Origin: Desulfobulbaceae bacterium
GTDB taxonomy: Bacteria > Desulfobacterota > Desulfobulbia > Desulfobulbales > Desulfocapsaceae
DNA: 29,031 nucleotides
NCBI GenBank assembly: GCA_030599175.1
Contig: JAUVON010000002.1
Location: 1-29,031, forward strand
Direction of reading: 5' to 3'
The number at the start of each line of letters is the position of its first letter. Position 1 is the stretch's first letter. Below the pieces are notes generated by a model that saw nothing but the letters and a program-made list of their open reading frames with translations, ran no database searches and was not told the origin of the DNA. A program made the position numbers and the translations under genes. Shown one piece after another: positions 7,325 to 15,551 of the stretch.

Positions 7325-8419
7325 TTATTTTTCTTCCGCCTTATACTCCAATTCTGACTCAACATATCTGCTGTACTGTGACATCGAAAAGCAGAATACA
7401 AAGTAAATACTTGCAACAAAGATATATGCCTCCGTACTGAAACCTGTCCATTCCGGCACATTGAGAATGGATTTTGTGGTGTTGAGAATATCGTAGAGAG
7501 CAATAATTACCACAAGAGATGTATCTTTAAATGCAGAAATCAATACCCCGACGGTTGGCGGAATAACAATCTTCAGTGCCTGGGGCAGAATTATCAACCT
7601 CATCTTCTGAAAATAATTCAGTCCAAGGGATTCTGCCGCTTCGTACTGCCCTTGATCCATAGCCTGCAAACCGCCACGGACTACCTCGGCAACATATGCC
7701 GCAGTAAATATAATAATGGCCACCTGGGCCCTTAACACCTTGTCAATAGTGACCCCTTCAGGCAGGAACAGGGGAAACATAACCGATGACATAAAGAGCA
7801 TTGTTATCAGGGGTACCCCCCTGATGAGTTCAATATAAACTACTGAAAATGCCTTGATGACAGGCATTGTGGATTGCCGTCCAAGTGCCAGAGCAACTCC
7901 CAGTGGATAGGATGCCAGAATTCCAAAAAAGGAGAGCAGCAAGGTGAGAGGCAGGCCGCTCCACTTTGTAGTCTCAACAGAAATCAGGCCGAAAAGTCCA
8001 CCCTTCATCAAAAGCCCCATAACAAAGAGGGCGACGAGCCAGAGGTACCCCAGCCGGCGATTCCATTTCTTCCAGTCCCTGCTGTATATAAGCATTAAAA
8101 CAAGAATAATCATGGCAACCAGGGGCCGCCACTGATGTTCATAAGGGTAGTATCCAAACACATTAAAGCGGATATTCTGTGTCACCACAGACCAGCAGGC
8201 CCCTGCAGCCTCGTGACACTCTTGTCCGCTGGTAAACCAGACGCTGTCGATAAAGGCCCACTGGACAAACTGCGGAATAAATTTCATTGCAACAAGGAGT
8301 ACAACTATTGTCGCAATTGAGTTGAGAGCACCATTAAAGAGGTGGCTCCTCACCCAGCCCAGAACACCCACATTTATCGCCGGCGGTTTTATATCTGCGA
8401 CTTCAGAATTTGTACTCAT
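7325..8419 (-). CDS. aapM: General L-amino acid ABC transporter permease AapM
   Basis: A 364-residue inner-membrane permease of the HisM/GlnP type with the extra N-terminal region typical of AapM. The conserved EAA loop reads QYEAAESLGLNYFQKMRLIILPQA near residue 270, the coupling site for the AapP ATPase. Hydrophobic segments lie at about 30-50, 95-115, 125-145, 165-190, 205-235 and 330-350. It starts five bases after the aapQ stop, so the two permeases are translationally linked and form a heterodimer. Family knowledge (Rhizobium Aap, BztABCD) predicts uptake of a broad range of L-amino acids. Length and motifs are normal and nothing is missing. Confidence 0.92.
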   Translation of the reverse strand: MSTNSEVADIKPPAINVGVLGWVRSHLFNGALNSIATIVVLLVAMKFIPQFVQWAFIDSVWFTSGQECHEAAGACWSVVTQNIRFNVFGYYPYEHQWRPLVAMIILVLMLIYSRDWKKWNRRLGYLWLVALFVMGLLMKGGLFGLISVETTKWSGLPLTLLLSFFGILASYPLGVALALGRQSTMPVIKAFSVVYIELIRGVPLITMLFMSSVMFPLFLPEGVTIDKVLRAQVAIIIFTAAYVAEVVRGGLQAMDQGQYEAAESLGLNYFQKMRLIILPQALKIVIPPTVGVLISAFKDTSLVVIIALYDILNTTKSILNVPEWTGFSTEAYIFVASIYFVFCFSMSQYSRYVESELEYKAEEK

Positions 8420-8424
8420 AGACG

Positions 8425-9648
8425 TTACCGTTCAATGATTGCAATTTTTTTATTATACCAGTTCATAAAAACTGAAGTTAGCAGGCTGAGCGTCAGATAC
8501 ACGAGCATCATCAGGGCTACACCCTCAACAGCCTGCCCGGTCTGGTTGATGGTAGTTCCAGCCACCTGCACGAAGTCGGGATACCCTATGGCAACAGCCA
8601 GTGAGCTGTTTTTGGTAAGGTTCAGCAACTGAGAGGTCAAGGGTGGTATAATAACCCGCAGGGCCTGGGGGAAAATGACAAGTGACAGCACATGTTTGGT
8701 CTTTAAGCCAATCGACATGGCGGCCTCTGTCTGACCATGACTGATGGACTGAATACCGGCCCGGACAATCTGGGCAATAAAGGAAGCTGTATAGAGTACC
8801 AGCCCAATGAGCAGAGCCGAAAACTCAGGGCTGATATTCTGGCCCCCCTGGAAATTGAACCCTTTCAAAGCCGGGATATCCAGTTCAGTCGGCGCACCAC
8901 ACACCACCCAGGTCAAAAGTGGAAGACCTGCAAGCAACCCCAGACCGACCCAGAAGGAGGGAAACTGCCACCCTGTTCTTTCCTGACGTTTTTTCGCCCA
9001 ACGTGCTATAAAAAAGGCAATCACACACGCTGCAAGAAATGCTGTCACCACATATGACCAGGCAAAATGTTGTGCCGGCACCGCAAAGTCAATGCCGCGG
9101 TTGGATATAAAAACACCGGATACGGGATTAAGCGCCTGCCTTGGCCCCGGGAAAGCTTCATAAAAGAGCGCATAGAAGAAAAAAAGCTGCAGCAGTACCG
9201 GAATATTCTGAAAAATCTCCACATAGATAGTGCCGATCCTGGATAGGAGCCAGTTGGATGAAAGAGTACAGACTCCAACTATTGTTCCCAGCATGGTTGT
9301 CAGCACCATGCCGATCAGTGATACCTTCAGGGTATTGATCACCCCTACCACAAGAGCACGGCCATAACTGTCGGCAGCTGAATATTCAATGGATTTTTCC
9401 CCTATTTCAAAGGCTGCCTCCTTCTCAAGAAAGCCGAATCCACTGGCGATGGACTGCTTGGCCATATTATCCTGAACATTAGCGATAAGATAATAGCCGA
9501 TAAAGGCAACCAGCATTGCGGTCACCACCTGGTAAATAATCCCCCTGGTTTTCTCATCATTCCAGAAACGGGTTTTTACTGCAGATTTTTCGTTAGTTGT
9601 GACCATTGGGGCGTATTGATTTAATGACAGTAAGGAAATATCGTTCAT
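8425..9648 (-). CDS. aapQ: General L-amino acid ABC transporter permease AapQ
   Basis: A 407-residue inner-membrane permease and partner of AapM. The EAA loop reads GQTEAAMSIGLKTKHVLSLVIFPQA near residue 310. As in AapQ/BztB proteins, a long extracytoplasmic insertion lies between the early helices and the C-terminal permease domain (about 170-270). The ATG has no separate Shine-Dalgarno. The only purine-rich bases are the GGG on the 3' side of the stem-loop at 9651-9668, directly in front of the start. The gene follows aapJ after a 200-base gap holding two hairpins, so expression is probably lower than that of the binding protein. Confidence 0.9.
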   Translation of the reverse strand: MNDISLLSLNQYAPMVTTNEKSAVKTRFWNDEKTRGIIYQVVTAMLVAFIGYYLIANVQDNMAKQSIASGFGFLEKEAAFEIGEKSIEYSAADSYGRALVVGVINTLKVSLIGMVLTTMLGTIVGVCTLSSNWLLSRIGTIYVEIFQNIPVLLQLFFFYALFYEAFPGPRQALNPVSGVFISNRGIDFAVPAQHFAWSYVVTAFLAACVIAFFIARWAKKRQERTGWQFPSFWVGLGLLAGLPLLTWVVCGAPTELDIPALKGFNFQGGQNISPEFSALLIGLVLYTASFIAQIVRAGIQSISHGQTEAAMSIGLKTKHVLSLVIFPQALRVIIPPLTSQLLNLTKNSSLAVAIGYPDFVQVAGTTINQTGQAVEGVALMMLVYLTLSLLTSVFMNWYNKKIAIIER

Positions 9649-9650
9649 AT

Positions 9651-9668
9651 CCCGGTACAGAGACCGGG
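9651..9668 (-). promoter_or_regulatory. Stem-loop over the aapQ ribosome site
   Basis: CCCGGT and ACCGGG form a perfect 6-bp GC-rich stem around a 6-base loop. On the transcript it ends two bases before the aapQ ATG and contains the only Shine-Dalgarno-like GGG. It may reduce or control aapQ translation (inference). Confidence 0.45.
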
Positions 9669-9764
9669 CTATTCAAACGACAAGCAGAATGAACTACACT
9701 CCAGCATAATAGAGAAACCACAATGTTGCAAACAATCTCAAAGAACAGTTTCCTTTAAAACGAC

Positions 9765-9813
9765 AAAACCCACTCTGAAAGAATCCTAACTTGTGAATTC
9801 AGAATGGGTTTTT
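9765..9813 (-). terminator. Strong hairpin after aapJ (terminator or 3'-end stabiliser)
   Basis: AAAACCCACTCTGAA (9765-9779) pairs with TTCAGAATGGGTTTT (9798-9812), a 15-bp stem with one G-T pair. On the minus-strand transcript it is followed by TTTTGTCGTTTT. It lies between aapJ and aapQ, the usual place for a partial terminator that keeps periplasmic binding protein transcripts more abundant than those of the permeases. Confidence 0.7.
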
Positions 9814-9818
9814 AATCA

Positions 9819-9839
9819 AACCGTTTCAGAGAAACGGTT
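9819..9839 (-). terminator. Second hairpin just after aapJ
   Basis: AACCGTTTC / GAAACGGTT form a perfect 9-bp stem with a 3-base loop, about ten bases after the aapJ stop and immediately before the larger hairpin at 9765-9813. It probably protects the aapJ mRNA 3' end or adds to the partial terminator. Confidence 0.6.
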
Positions 9840-9848
9840 ATGGTTCTA

Positions 9849-10877
9849 CTACTTGAAAGGAGGAGAGTACATCAAACCACCATTCGTCCACAAGGCATTG
9901 AGACCACGCTCAATTCCAAGGGGTGTATTGACACCTACATTGCGTTCAAAAACTTCACCGTAGTTTCCAACCTGCTTAATAATATTGTAGGCAAACTTTT
10001 CGTCCAACCCCAGAGCCTTTCCGTTACCAGCTGTAACACCGAGAAAACGCTGAATTTTTGGATCTTTACTCTTTGCCATCTCATCAACATTTTTAGAAGT
10101 AATGCCAAACTCTTCAGCGTTGATCATTGTCAGAACAGCATAGTTTACAATATCTTTCCACTGGTTATCGCCATGACGAACCGCCGGTGCAAGAGGCTCT
10201 TTAGAGATAATATCCGGTAGAATCATATACGTGTCAGGTTTAGGGGAACTTGCTCGGATACCGGCGAGCTGAGATGCATCAGAGGTCATCACGTCACAGC
10301 GTCCCGCAAAAAAAGCCTGAGAAAGTTCAGCTGTTGATTCAATCGTCACTGTCTTCCAGTCCATATTATTTGATCTGAAAAAATCTGCAGCATTTTGCTC
10401 GGTGGTGGTACCGGGAAGGACACATACGGTTGCCCCACCTAACTCTTTGGCACTTTTCACTCCAAGAGATTTGGGGACCATAAAACCCTGTCCATCGTAA
10501 TAGTTTACCTGTACAAAATCGAGACCAAGAGAGGTGTCTCTGCCAAGTGTTTGCGTTGCGTTCCTGGTAAGAAGGTCAATCTCCTTTGACTGCAGAGCTG
10601 TAAACCTGGTTTTGGCGGTAAGGGGAGTGTAGCGTACACGGTCTTTAAAATTACCAAAAACGGCAACAGCAACAGCACGTGCGGTATCAACATCAAGACC
10701 TTTCCACACACCTTTCTGGTCCGCCTTGCCAAAACCAAAAAGATCACCATTTACACCTGCCTGGATATATCCTTTGGCCTGTACAGCCTTCAGGGTATCA
10801 CCATTACCGGCAAAAACAAGCCCTGCGGAAGATAACAGCAGGGTACAGCCAATGAACAAACTTTTAAATTGATGCAT
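9849..10877 (-). CDS. aapJ: General L-amino acid ABC transporter substrate-binding protein
   Basis: Periplasmic amino acid binding protein of the AapJ/BztA type, 342 residues from the chosen start. The frame is open upstream to 10994, but the ATG at 10877 is preceded by GGAGGAAACG and followed at once by a signal peptide (MHQFKSLFIG, then LLLSSAGLVFA). The earlier starts would put about 39 residues before the signal. Family features seen are TLKAVQAKGYIQAGVNGDLFGF at the mature N terminus, KGLDVDTARAVAVAVFG, and the C-terminal NVGVNTPLGIERGLNALWTNGGLMYSPPFK. It delivers L-amino acids to AapQM-AapP and heads the operon, followed by the hairpins that favour its own expression. Confidence 0.92.
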   Translation of the reverse strand: MHQFKSLFIGCTLLLSSAGLVFAGNGDTLKAVQAKGYIQAGVNGDLFGFGKADQKGVWKGLDVDTARAVAVAVFGNFKDRVRYTPLTAKTRFTALQSKEIDLLTRNATQTLGRDTSLGLDFVQVNYYDGQGFMVPKSLGVKSAKELGGATVCVLPGTTTEQNAADFFRSNNMDWKTVTIESTAELSQAFFAGRCDVMTSDASQLAGIRASSPKPDTYMILPDIISKEPLAPAVRHGDNQWKDIVNYAVLTMINAEEFGITSKNVDEMAKSKDPKIQRFLGVTAGNGKALGLDEKFAYNIIKQVGNYGEVFERNVGVNTPLGIERGLNALWTNGGLMYSPPFK

Positions 10878-11303
10878 CGTTTCCTCCAAATAAATTAATA
10901 ATCTTCGGGATATCATTCTCCCGAACCATCTCCATTTACTTCTATGTTGATTGAACCTGCCGCACATAGTAAACACTTTTAACTGCTCCATCAATCTTTT
11001 ACAGTCATTTTGTCATTGCCAAGACAAAACCACGCCGCCATTTGAGAAAAATGCAGAAACCAACTTCTAAAGTGCTAACCCGAATAAACCGAAATTTTAG
11101 CATGCTCGGATAAGTGCCACGAAAGTATATTCAACGATATAATTTTAAACAACCTTCCTGGATTTCTTGTGCTTTAATACAGAAGTTCAGGAGTAAGACG
11201 CCAATTGAGAATACAGGTCAGGAAGGTTAGCTTCTGATCTGCTTTATATGAAAGTCGTTACCCTGAAGAAAAGGATTATCCTGTGGGACGCGTAAATTTT
11301 CTA
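10878..11303 (-). promoter_or_regulatory. Intergenic region upstream of aapJ, with several inverted repeats
   Basis: No gene is visible in these 426 bases. They hold the aapJ leader. TTCGGGA/TCCCGAA (10904-10925) forms a 7-bp stem near the ribosome site. TTTTGTC/GACAAAA (11008-11029, 8-base spacer) is a candidate operator. AACCTTCCTG/CAGGAAGGTT (11151-11160 and 11219-11228) is a perfect 10-bp inverted repeat 58 bases apart, which may mark the 3' end of the upstream ugp-like transcript. I could not assign a confident promoter. A TGGCAC..GC sigma-54-like match near 11110 has the wrong spacing. Confidence 0.4.
11243..11272. repeat. Short direct repeat, left copy, flanking the LacI/ABC/MBL module
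   Basis: TTTATATGAAAGTC (11243-11256) followed by TTACC, CTGAA and AAGG is repeated at 18135-18170, in the same orientation. The two copies lie about 50 bases outside each end of the 11304-18090 module. The 14-base identity alone could be chance; the continued similarity makes it worth noting. Confidence 0.35.
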
Positions 11304-12194
11304 TTATTGATAATGAATCCGTTTTTCCACCACCACAAACTGGATAACGGTTATAATAGCAAGTATAAGAACCAGAATAACGGTAAGAGTAGCTGCGTAA
11401 CTTGTATCCCAGAAACTGAACGCATTCTCATAAATATAATAGAGTAAAAGGGAACTCGCATTATCCGGGCCACCTTTAGTCATGATAACCAGATGATCTA
11501 CCAGTTTAAATGAATTGACGACGGCGTTAACCATGACAAACAGTGTGGTGGGCATCAGCAAAGGAAAGGTTACCCTGCGAAAATAATACCAACTGCCTGA
11601 ACCTTCAACGAGTCCGGCTTCCTTGAGCTCAGGAGACAATTGCTGCAGGGCCGCCAGATAAAAAACCATAAAAAATCCGGACTCCTTCCATATCACCATA
11701 ACAATGAGGCAATAAAGAGCCGAGTCTGGATTACCGAGCCAGTTATGGCTGTCTCCGCCGAAAACAGTAAATATTTGGTCAAAGAGCCCGTATTCAGGTG
11801 TGTAGAAGAAAAGCCAGATATTAGCAACCGCAATCATGGGCAAGACCGTGGGAGTAAAAAACGCCATACGTACTAGGGAACGTCCCCTGATATTGCGATT
11901 AATCAGTAAAGCCATACAAAGAGCAATAGCGATGCTGATGGGAACAGTGCACAGAGAGTAGACCAGGTTATTAGAGAGAACTTTCCAGAAAATATCATCA
12001 TCCATAAGGTACTTATAGTTTTCCAGACCGATAAATGCCTCCGGTCGAGTGGCGGTTCCCATGGAAAACAGGCTATGGAATACGTTGGAACCAATGGGGA
12101 AATGGGTAAAGAGGCTAATCATGAAGACTGCGGGCAGCACAAGAAGCCATCCGTTGATATGGTTCCAGTAACGAGGTTGAAATATTAGTTTCAT
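11304..12194 (-). CDS. Carbohydrate-type ABC transporter permease (UgpA/MalF-like)
   Basis: A 296-residue inner-membrane permease with six hydrophobic segments, of the sugar/glycerol-3-phosphate (CUT1) class. The EAA loop reads LKEAGLVEGSGSWYYFRRVTFPLL near residue 185. The phrase KLVDHLVIMTKGGPDNASSLLLYYIYENAF is highly typical of UgpA-like permeases. Its ATG overlaps the stop of the ATPase gene by four bases (ATGA at 12191-12194), so it is translationally coupled and last in the operon. It pairs with the permease at 13320-14141. The substrate is probably a sugar or glycerol-phosphate compound; the exact ligand cannot be read. Confidence 0.85.
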   Translation of the reverse strand: MKLIFQPRYWNHINGWLLVLPAVFMISLFTHFPIGSNVFHSLFSMGTATRPEAFIGLENYKYLMDDDIFWKVLSNNLVYSLCTVPISIAIALCMALLINRNIRGRSLVRMAFFTPTVLPMIAVANIWLFFYTPEYGLFDQIFTVFGGDSHNWLGNPDSALYCLIVMVIWKESGFFMVFYLAALQQLSPELKEAGLVEGSGSWYYFRRVTFPLLMPTTLFVMVNAVVNSFKLVDHLVIMTKGGPDNASSLLLYYIYENAFSFWDTSYAATLTVILVLILAIITVIQFVVVEKRIHYQ

Positions 12195-13252
12195 GAGATT
12201 AGTCCTCCAGCCAAACCCTCAATTCGCCTGCCATCTTCACCATTAAACAAATGAATATGTTCCGGCTTCCAGTTGAGCCTGAGATGATCACCCACTGAGA
12301 CACCAGTTTTGCCCTTGACGGTCAGAGTGATGAGTTGTTCTCCCGACCGGCATACGATCAGGGTGTCTGCGCCAAGATACTCAATGGCCACAACCAAACC
12401 TTCTATTCCTGATTCTCCCGATATCTCTATATTCTCAGGTCTAATCCCAAGAAGATATCGAATGGTTGAACCTGCCAGGGGAGTAGGAAAAGATGGCAAG
12501 CCATCCAATATTAGATCATCAGGGGTTAGGATATTCATAGGCGGGTTGCCGATAAAACTTCCGGTAAAAGCGGTGGCAGGCCGATCGTAAAGATCCTCCG
12601 GAGTTCCATGTTGCTCGATGCAGCCTTCTTTCATGAGGATAATTTTATCGGCAATAGTCATTGCCTCAACCTGGTCATGGGTCACATAAATCATGGTCAT
12701 TTTAAGACGCTGCTGAAGAGAACGGATCTCCTGACGCATCTCCTGGCGAAGTTTGGCATCCAGATTAGAGAGTGGCTCATCCATCAGGCAGACCGAAACC
12801 TGGGCGACAATAGCTCTGCCCAGGGCTATTCTCTGACGTTGACCTCCCGACAACTGGGCAGGTTTACGATCTATAAAATCAGCAAGGCCGAGAAGAGTGG
12901 CCGCGTTCTCAAGGCGCTTTTTCTGTTCATTTTTTGGCACCTTACGCGCTTTGAGACCAAAAAGAATGTTCTCGCCCACATTCAAATGAGGAAACAGGGC
13001 ATAATTCTGAAACACCATGGAGATATTTCTTTTGACCGGTGGAAGATTGGAAACATCTCTGTCTCCAATTTCAACAGTCCCGGAGGTCAGTGTCTCCAGC
13101 CCCGCAATAAGGCGTAAAGTGGTTGACTTTCCGCAGCCTGAAGGCCCCAGTAAAACAAGAAGCTCACCGTTTTCACATTCGAAGTTGATGTTATTCAGAG
13201 CCTCGATCTTACCCCAGCTTTTACAAACATCATTTAGAATAATTTTTGACAT
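12191..13252 (-). CDS. CUT1-family ABC transporter ATPase (UgpC/MalK-like)
   Basis: 353 residues. Walker A GPSGCGKST, Q-loop VFQNYALFPHLN, signature LSGGQRQRIALGRAIV, Walker B VCLMDEPLSNLDAKLR and H-loop YVTHDQVEAMT are all present. A C-terminal TOBE/regulatory domain (about 235-345) includes LLGIRPENIEI, the MalK/UgpC hallmark. It energises the two CUT1 permeases encoded on either side. Placing the ATPase between the two permeases is a little unusual for the class. The gene follows the upstream permease after 67 bases that contain a stem-loop. Confidence 0.88.
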   Translation of the reverse strand: MSKIILNDVCKSWGKIEALNNINFECENGELLVLLGPSGCGKSTTLRLIAGLETLTSGTVEIGDRDVSNLPPVKRNISMVFQNYALFPHLNVGENILFGLKARKVPKNEQKKRLENAATLLGLADFIDRKPAQLSGGQRQRIALGRAIVAQVSVCLMDEPLSNLDAKLRQEMRQEIRSLQQRLKMTMIYVTHDQVEAMTIADKIILMKEGCIEQHGTPEDLYDRPATAFTGSFIGNPPMNILTPDDLILDGLPSFPTPLAGSTIRYLLGIRPENIEISGESGIEGLVVAIEYLGADTLIVCRSGEQLITLTVKGKTGVSVGDHLRLNWKPEHIHLFNGEDGRRIEGLAGGLIS

Positions 13253-13296
13253 CGCTCATTTCATTTTTCGACTAACAGCTTTTCAACAAACCTTAG

Positions 13297-13314
13297 GAAG
13301 GGTAGTTTCCCTTC
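13297..13314 (-). promoter_or_regulatory. Intra-operon stem-loop between permease and ATPase genes
   Basis: GAAGGG TAGTTT CCCTTC makes a perfect 6-bp stem. It falls six bases after the stop of the upstream permease gene and has no U-tract, so it is more likely an mRNA processing or stability element than a terminator. Confidence 0.4.
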
Positions 13315-13319
13315 GGGCA

Positions 13320-14141
13320 TTACTTAATACCCGAATGCATAAATGACTGAACAAACTGGCGTTGAAACAGAATAAAGGCCAACAACAGTGGCGCCATGGT
13401 CATAACCGTAGCAGCCGTAATGATCGACCAGTCAACTCCGGACTCGGGTGCTCCGAATATGGCCAATCCCACAGTGAGAGGCCGGCTGTTCACTGAACTT
13501 GTAATGACCAGCGGCCATAAAAAGTTATTCCAGTGATAGCTTACGGATACAAGTCCATAAGCTATATAAGTAGATCTGGAAAGGGGGACATACACTTTCC
13601 AGAGAATACCGACAGCCGATACTCCTTCCACCTGTGCGGCCTCAACCAGTTCCTTCGGGATTGTTTTAAACGACTGGCGCAAAAGAAAAATACCAAAGGC
13701 ACTGGCCATATAGGGCAACCCTATGGCCGGAATGGTATCCAGAAGCCCCATTTTGCTGATAGTACGGTAGTTTTCAACCAGCAGAATCTCGGGCATAATC
13801 ATCAACTGCAACAGAACCAGTGCAAATATTACATTTTTTCCGAAAAATTCAAACCGGGCAAATCCGTATGCAGCCAGAGTGCAAAGAACAAACTGTGCTG
13901 CCAGAATCAGAGTAACAAGAATAAAGGTATTGAGCAAATACCTGGGAAAAGGTGCATAGGACCAGGCTCTGACAAAATTGTCTGTTGTCAGGGGAGCAAA
14001 CAGTTCAAAGTTTGTTGAATATTCAGCCGGATGAAACGCACTCCAAAAGGCAAACACAACCGGTAGGAGCCACAGCAGTCCAAGCATCCAGGCCCCAAGG
14101 GTCTCAGCTGTTTTGCCTATTCCGATTTCCAGGAGTTTCAT
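13320..14141 (-). CDS. Carbohydrate-type ABC transporter permease (UgpE/MalG-like)
   Basis: A 273-residue CUT1 permease with six predicted membrane segments. The EAA loop reads PKELVEAAQVEGVSAVGILWKVYVPL near residue 170, and the end FQRQFVQSFMHSGIK is the standard MalG/UgpE C terminus (FV.G...GAVKG-like). It forms the membrane heterodimer with the permease at 11304-12194. The ATG at 14141 gives a normal length. The gene starts 68 bases after the stop of the binding-protein gene in the same operon. Confidence 0.87.
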   Translation of the reverse strand: MKLLEIGIGKTAETLGAWMLGLLWLLPVVFAFWSAFHPAEYSTNFELFAPLTTDNFVRAWSYAPFPRYLLNTFILVTLILAAQFVLCTLAAYGFARFEFFGKNVIFALVLLQLMIMPEILLVENYRTISKMGLLDTIPAIGLPYMASAFGIFLLRQSFKTIPKELVEAAQVEGVSAVGILWKVYVPLSRSTYIAYGLVSVSYHWNNFLWPLVITSSVNSRPLTVGLAIFGAPESGVDWSIITAATVMTMAPLLLAFILFQRQFVQSFMHSGIK

Positions 14142-14209
14142 GGCACTATTTCCTTTTAGTCAGGGCAATAGACAACTATGTCACCTTACCCTGACTTTTT
14201 ACGAAACTA

Positions 14210-15505
14210 TTAACGATAGCGTTTCAATATGCGTTCTGCCTGTTTCTGAGCGTCCTCTAACGCTTTTTCAGGCGTTTTAGCTTCAGTAAGTGCCGCTTGA
14301 ATTGCGTCGTTGAGGATCTTATATACCCTTCCGTTCTCATGAACCGACAGTTCCGCCGTAGCGTACTTCAACTGATCCCGAGCTACAGCTGCGGGGGGGA
14401 AATCTTTAACATAGGCTTCCAGCTCTTTGGTCTTATAGGCATCAGCCCGTGTTCCAAGATAACCGGTTCCGATGCTCCACTGCGCGGTTCGTACCGGCTG
14501 GGTCATCCATTTGACGAATTTGAGTGCCGCTGCTCTTTCCTCTGCTGTTGTCTGTTTGAAAATATAGAAATTACCACCACCAGTGGGTGTCCCCCGCTCT
14601 TTTTTTGCAGGTAACATAGCCACACCAAAATCAAAGCTGGCATTCTTTTTAACTGCTGTCAAGTTTCCAGTACTATGCCACATGATAGCCGTTTTCTGTT
14701 CCAGGAAATCAGTTCTCAAAGTTCCCCACTCAATGGTCCCTTTAGGCATTATTTCGTATTTTCCCCCAAGATCTTTCCAAAAGTCAAGCGCCTGAACAAC
14801 ACCGGGATTATCAAAATAGGTTTCTGTTCCCCCGTCGTTCATCAGAATCTCGCCGTTTTGCCTGCTCAATGCTCCAAACATCCAGTAAGGATATCCGGTG
14901 GAAGGTATTTCCAGACCCCATTGGGTTACCTTGCCACCACTATTTTTTTGAACAAGCTTCTTCCCCATTTCGATCAATTCATCCCAGGTCGCTGGAGGAG
15001 TATCTGGATCAAGACCAGCTTTTTTGAAAGCATCTTTGTTATAATACATAACGATGGTGGAGCGCTGAAACGGAATAGACCAGGTCTTATCCCCAGTACG
15101 GCTGTTTTCCATCAGGGCCGGGTAAAAACTATTGAGCCATTGTTTTTCTTCAGAGGTCGTTACAAGATCATCAAAGGGTAGAATGGCATCATTGTCAATG
15201 AGTGTAAATATCTCAGTAGATAGAATTACTGAAAGATGAGGCGGCTTACCGCCTTTCAGTGCGGTCATCGCCTTGGTCATGGTATCGGAATAATTTCCGG
15301 AATAAATGGCTTTTACAGATATATCCGGGTTTTCTGCCTCAAAATCCTGAACAAGTTTGTCCACCAGTTTTGTCAAAGCTCCACCAACCGCAACAGGATA
15401 AAACATGGTAAGCTCTGTTGCTACAGCTATGGATGACAGGGAAAGTAAAAGTACCCCAAAAAACAGTACCCTCAACGATTGAATTCCTGACGTTACGTTT
15501 TTCAT
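14210..15505 (-). CDS. Extracellular solute-binding protein, UgpB-like
   Basis: A 431-residue family 1 binding protein with a signal peptide (about 1-30, ending SSIAVATE). The mature part begins LTMFYPVAVGGALTKLVDK, followed by FEAENPDISVKAIYSGNYSD, SIPFQRSTIVMYYNKDAFK, AGLDPDTPPATWDEL and WHSTGNL. These closely parallel glycerol-3-phosphate binding protein UgpB (GNY, YYNKDAFKKAGLDP..PPKTW). It probably binds a glycerophospho-compound or an oligosaccharide. Conservation of the ligand residues cannot be settled by eye. A strong AAGGAGGAG ribosome site precedes the ATG. The gene lies 46 bases downstream of the lacI-type gene, so regulator and transporter form one transcript. Confidence 0.85.
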   Translation of the reverse strand: MKNVTSGIQSLRVLFFGVLLLSLSSIAVATELTMFYPVAVGGALTKLVDKLVQDFEAENPDISVKAIYSGNYSDTMTKAMTALKGGKPPHLSVILSTEIFTLIDNDAILPFDDLVTTSEEKQWLNSFYPALMENSRTGDKTWSIPFQRSTIVMYYNKDAFKKAGLDPDTPPATWDELIEMGKKLVQKNSGGKVTQWGLEIPSTGYPYWMFGALSRQNGEILMNDGGTETYFDNPGVVQALDFWKDLGGKYEIMPKGTIEWGTLRTDFLEQKTAIMWHSTGNLTAVKKNASFDFGVAMLPAKKERGTPTGGGNFYIFKQTTAEERAAALKFVKWMTQPVRTAQWSIGTGYLGTRADAYKTKELEAYVKDFPPAAVARDQLKYATAELSVHENGRVYKILNDAIQAALTEAKTPEKALEDAQKQAERILKRYR

Positions 15506-15551
15506 GCGTCTCCTCCTTGATAAATGGTTAATAACAGCTTACATAGCTTTG

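Noticed and set aside
11107..11127. Sigma-54 promoter TGGCAC..GC upstream of aapJ
   Set aside because: The distance between the GG and GC elements is one base too long, and no activator site is evident.
11145..11232. attC-like structure: AAACAACCTTCCTG paired with CAGGAAGGTTAGC, 58-base loop
   Set aside because: The boundary sequences fit only loosely, the inner region does not pair and there is no cassette gene beside it. More likely a loose hairpin or 3'-end structure.
12608..13117. Long plus-strand frames opposite the ABC genes (for example 12608-13117, 13533-14018, 14675-15181)
   Set aside because: They lie entirely antisense to well-identified genes and show no protein features of their own.
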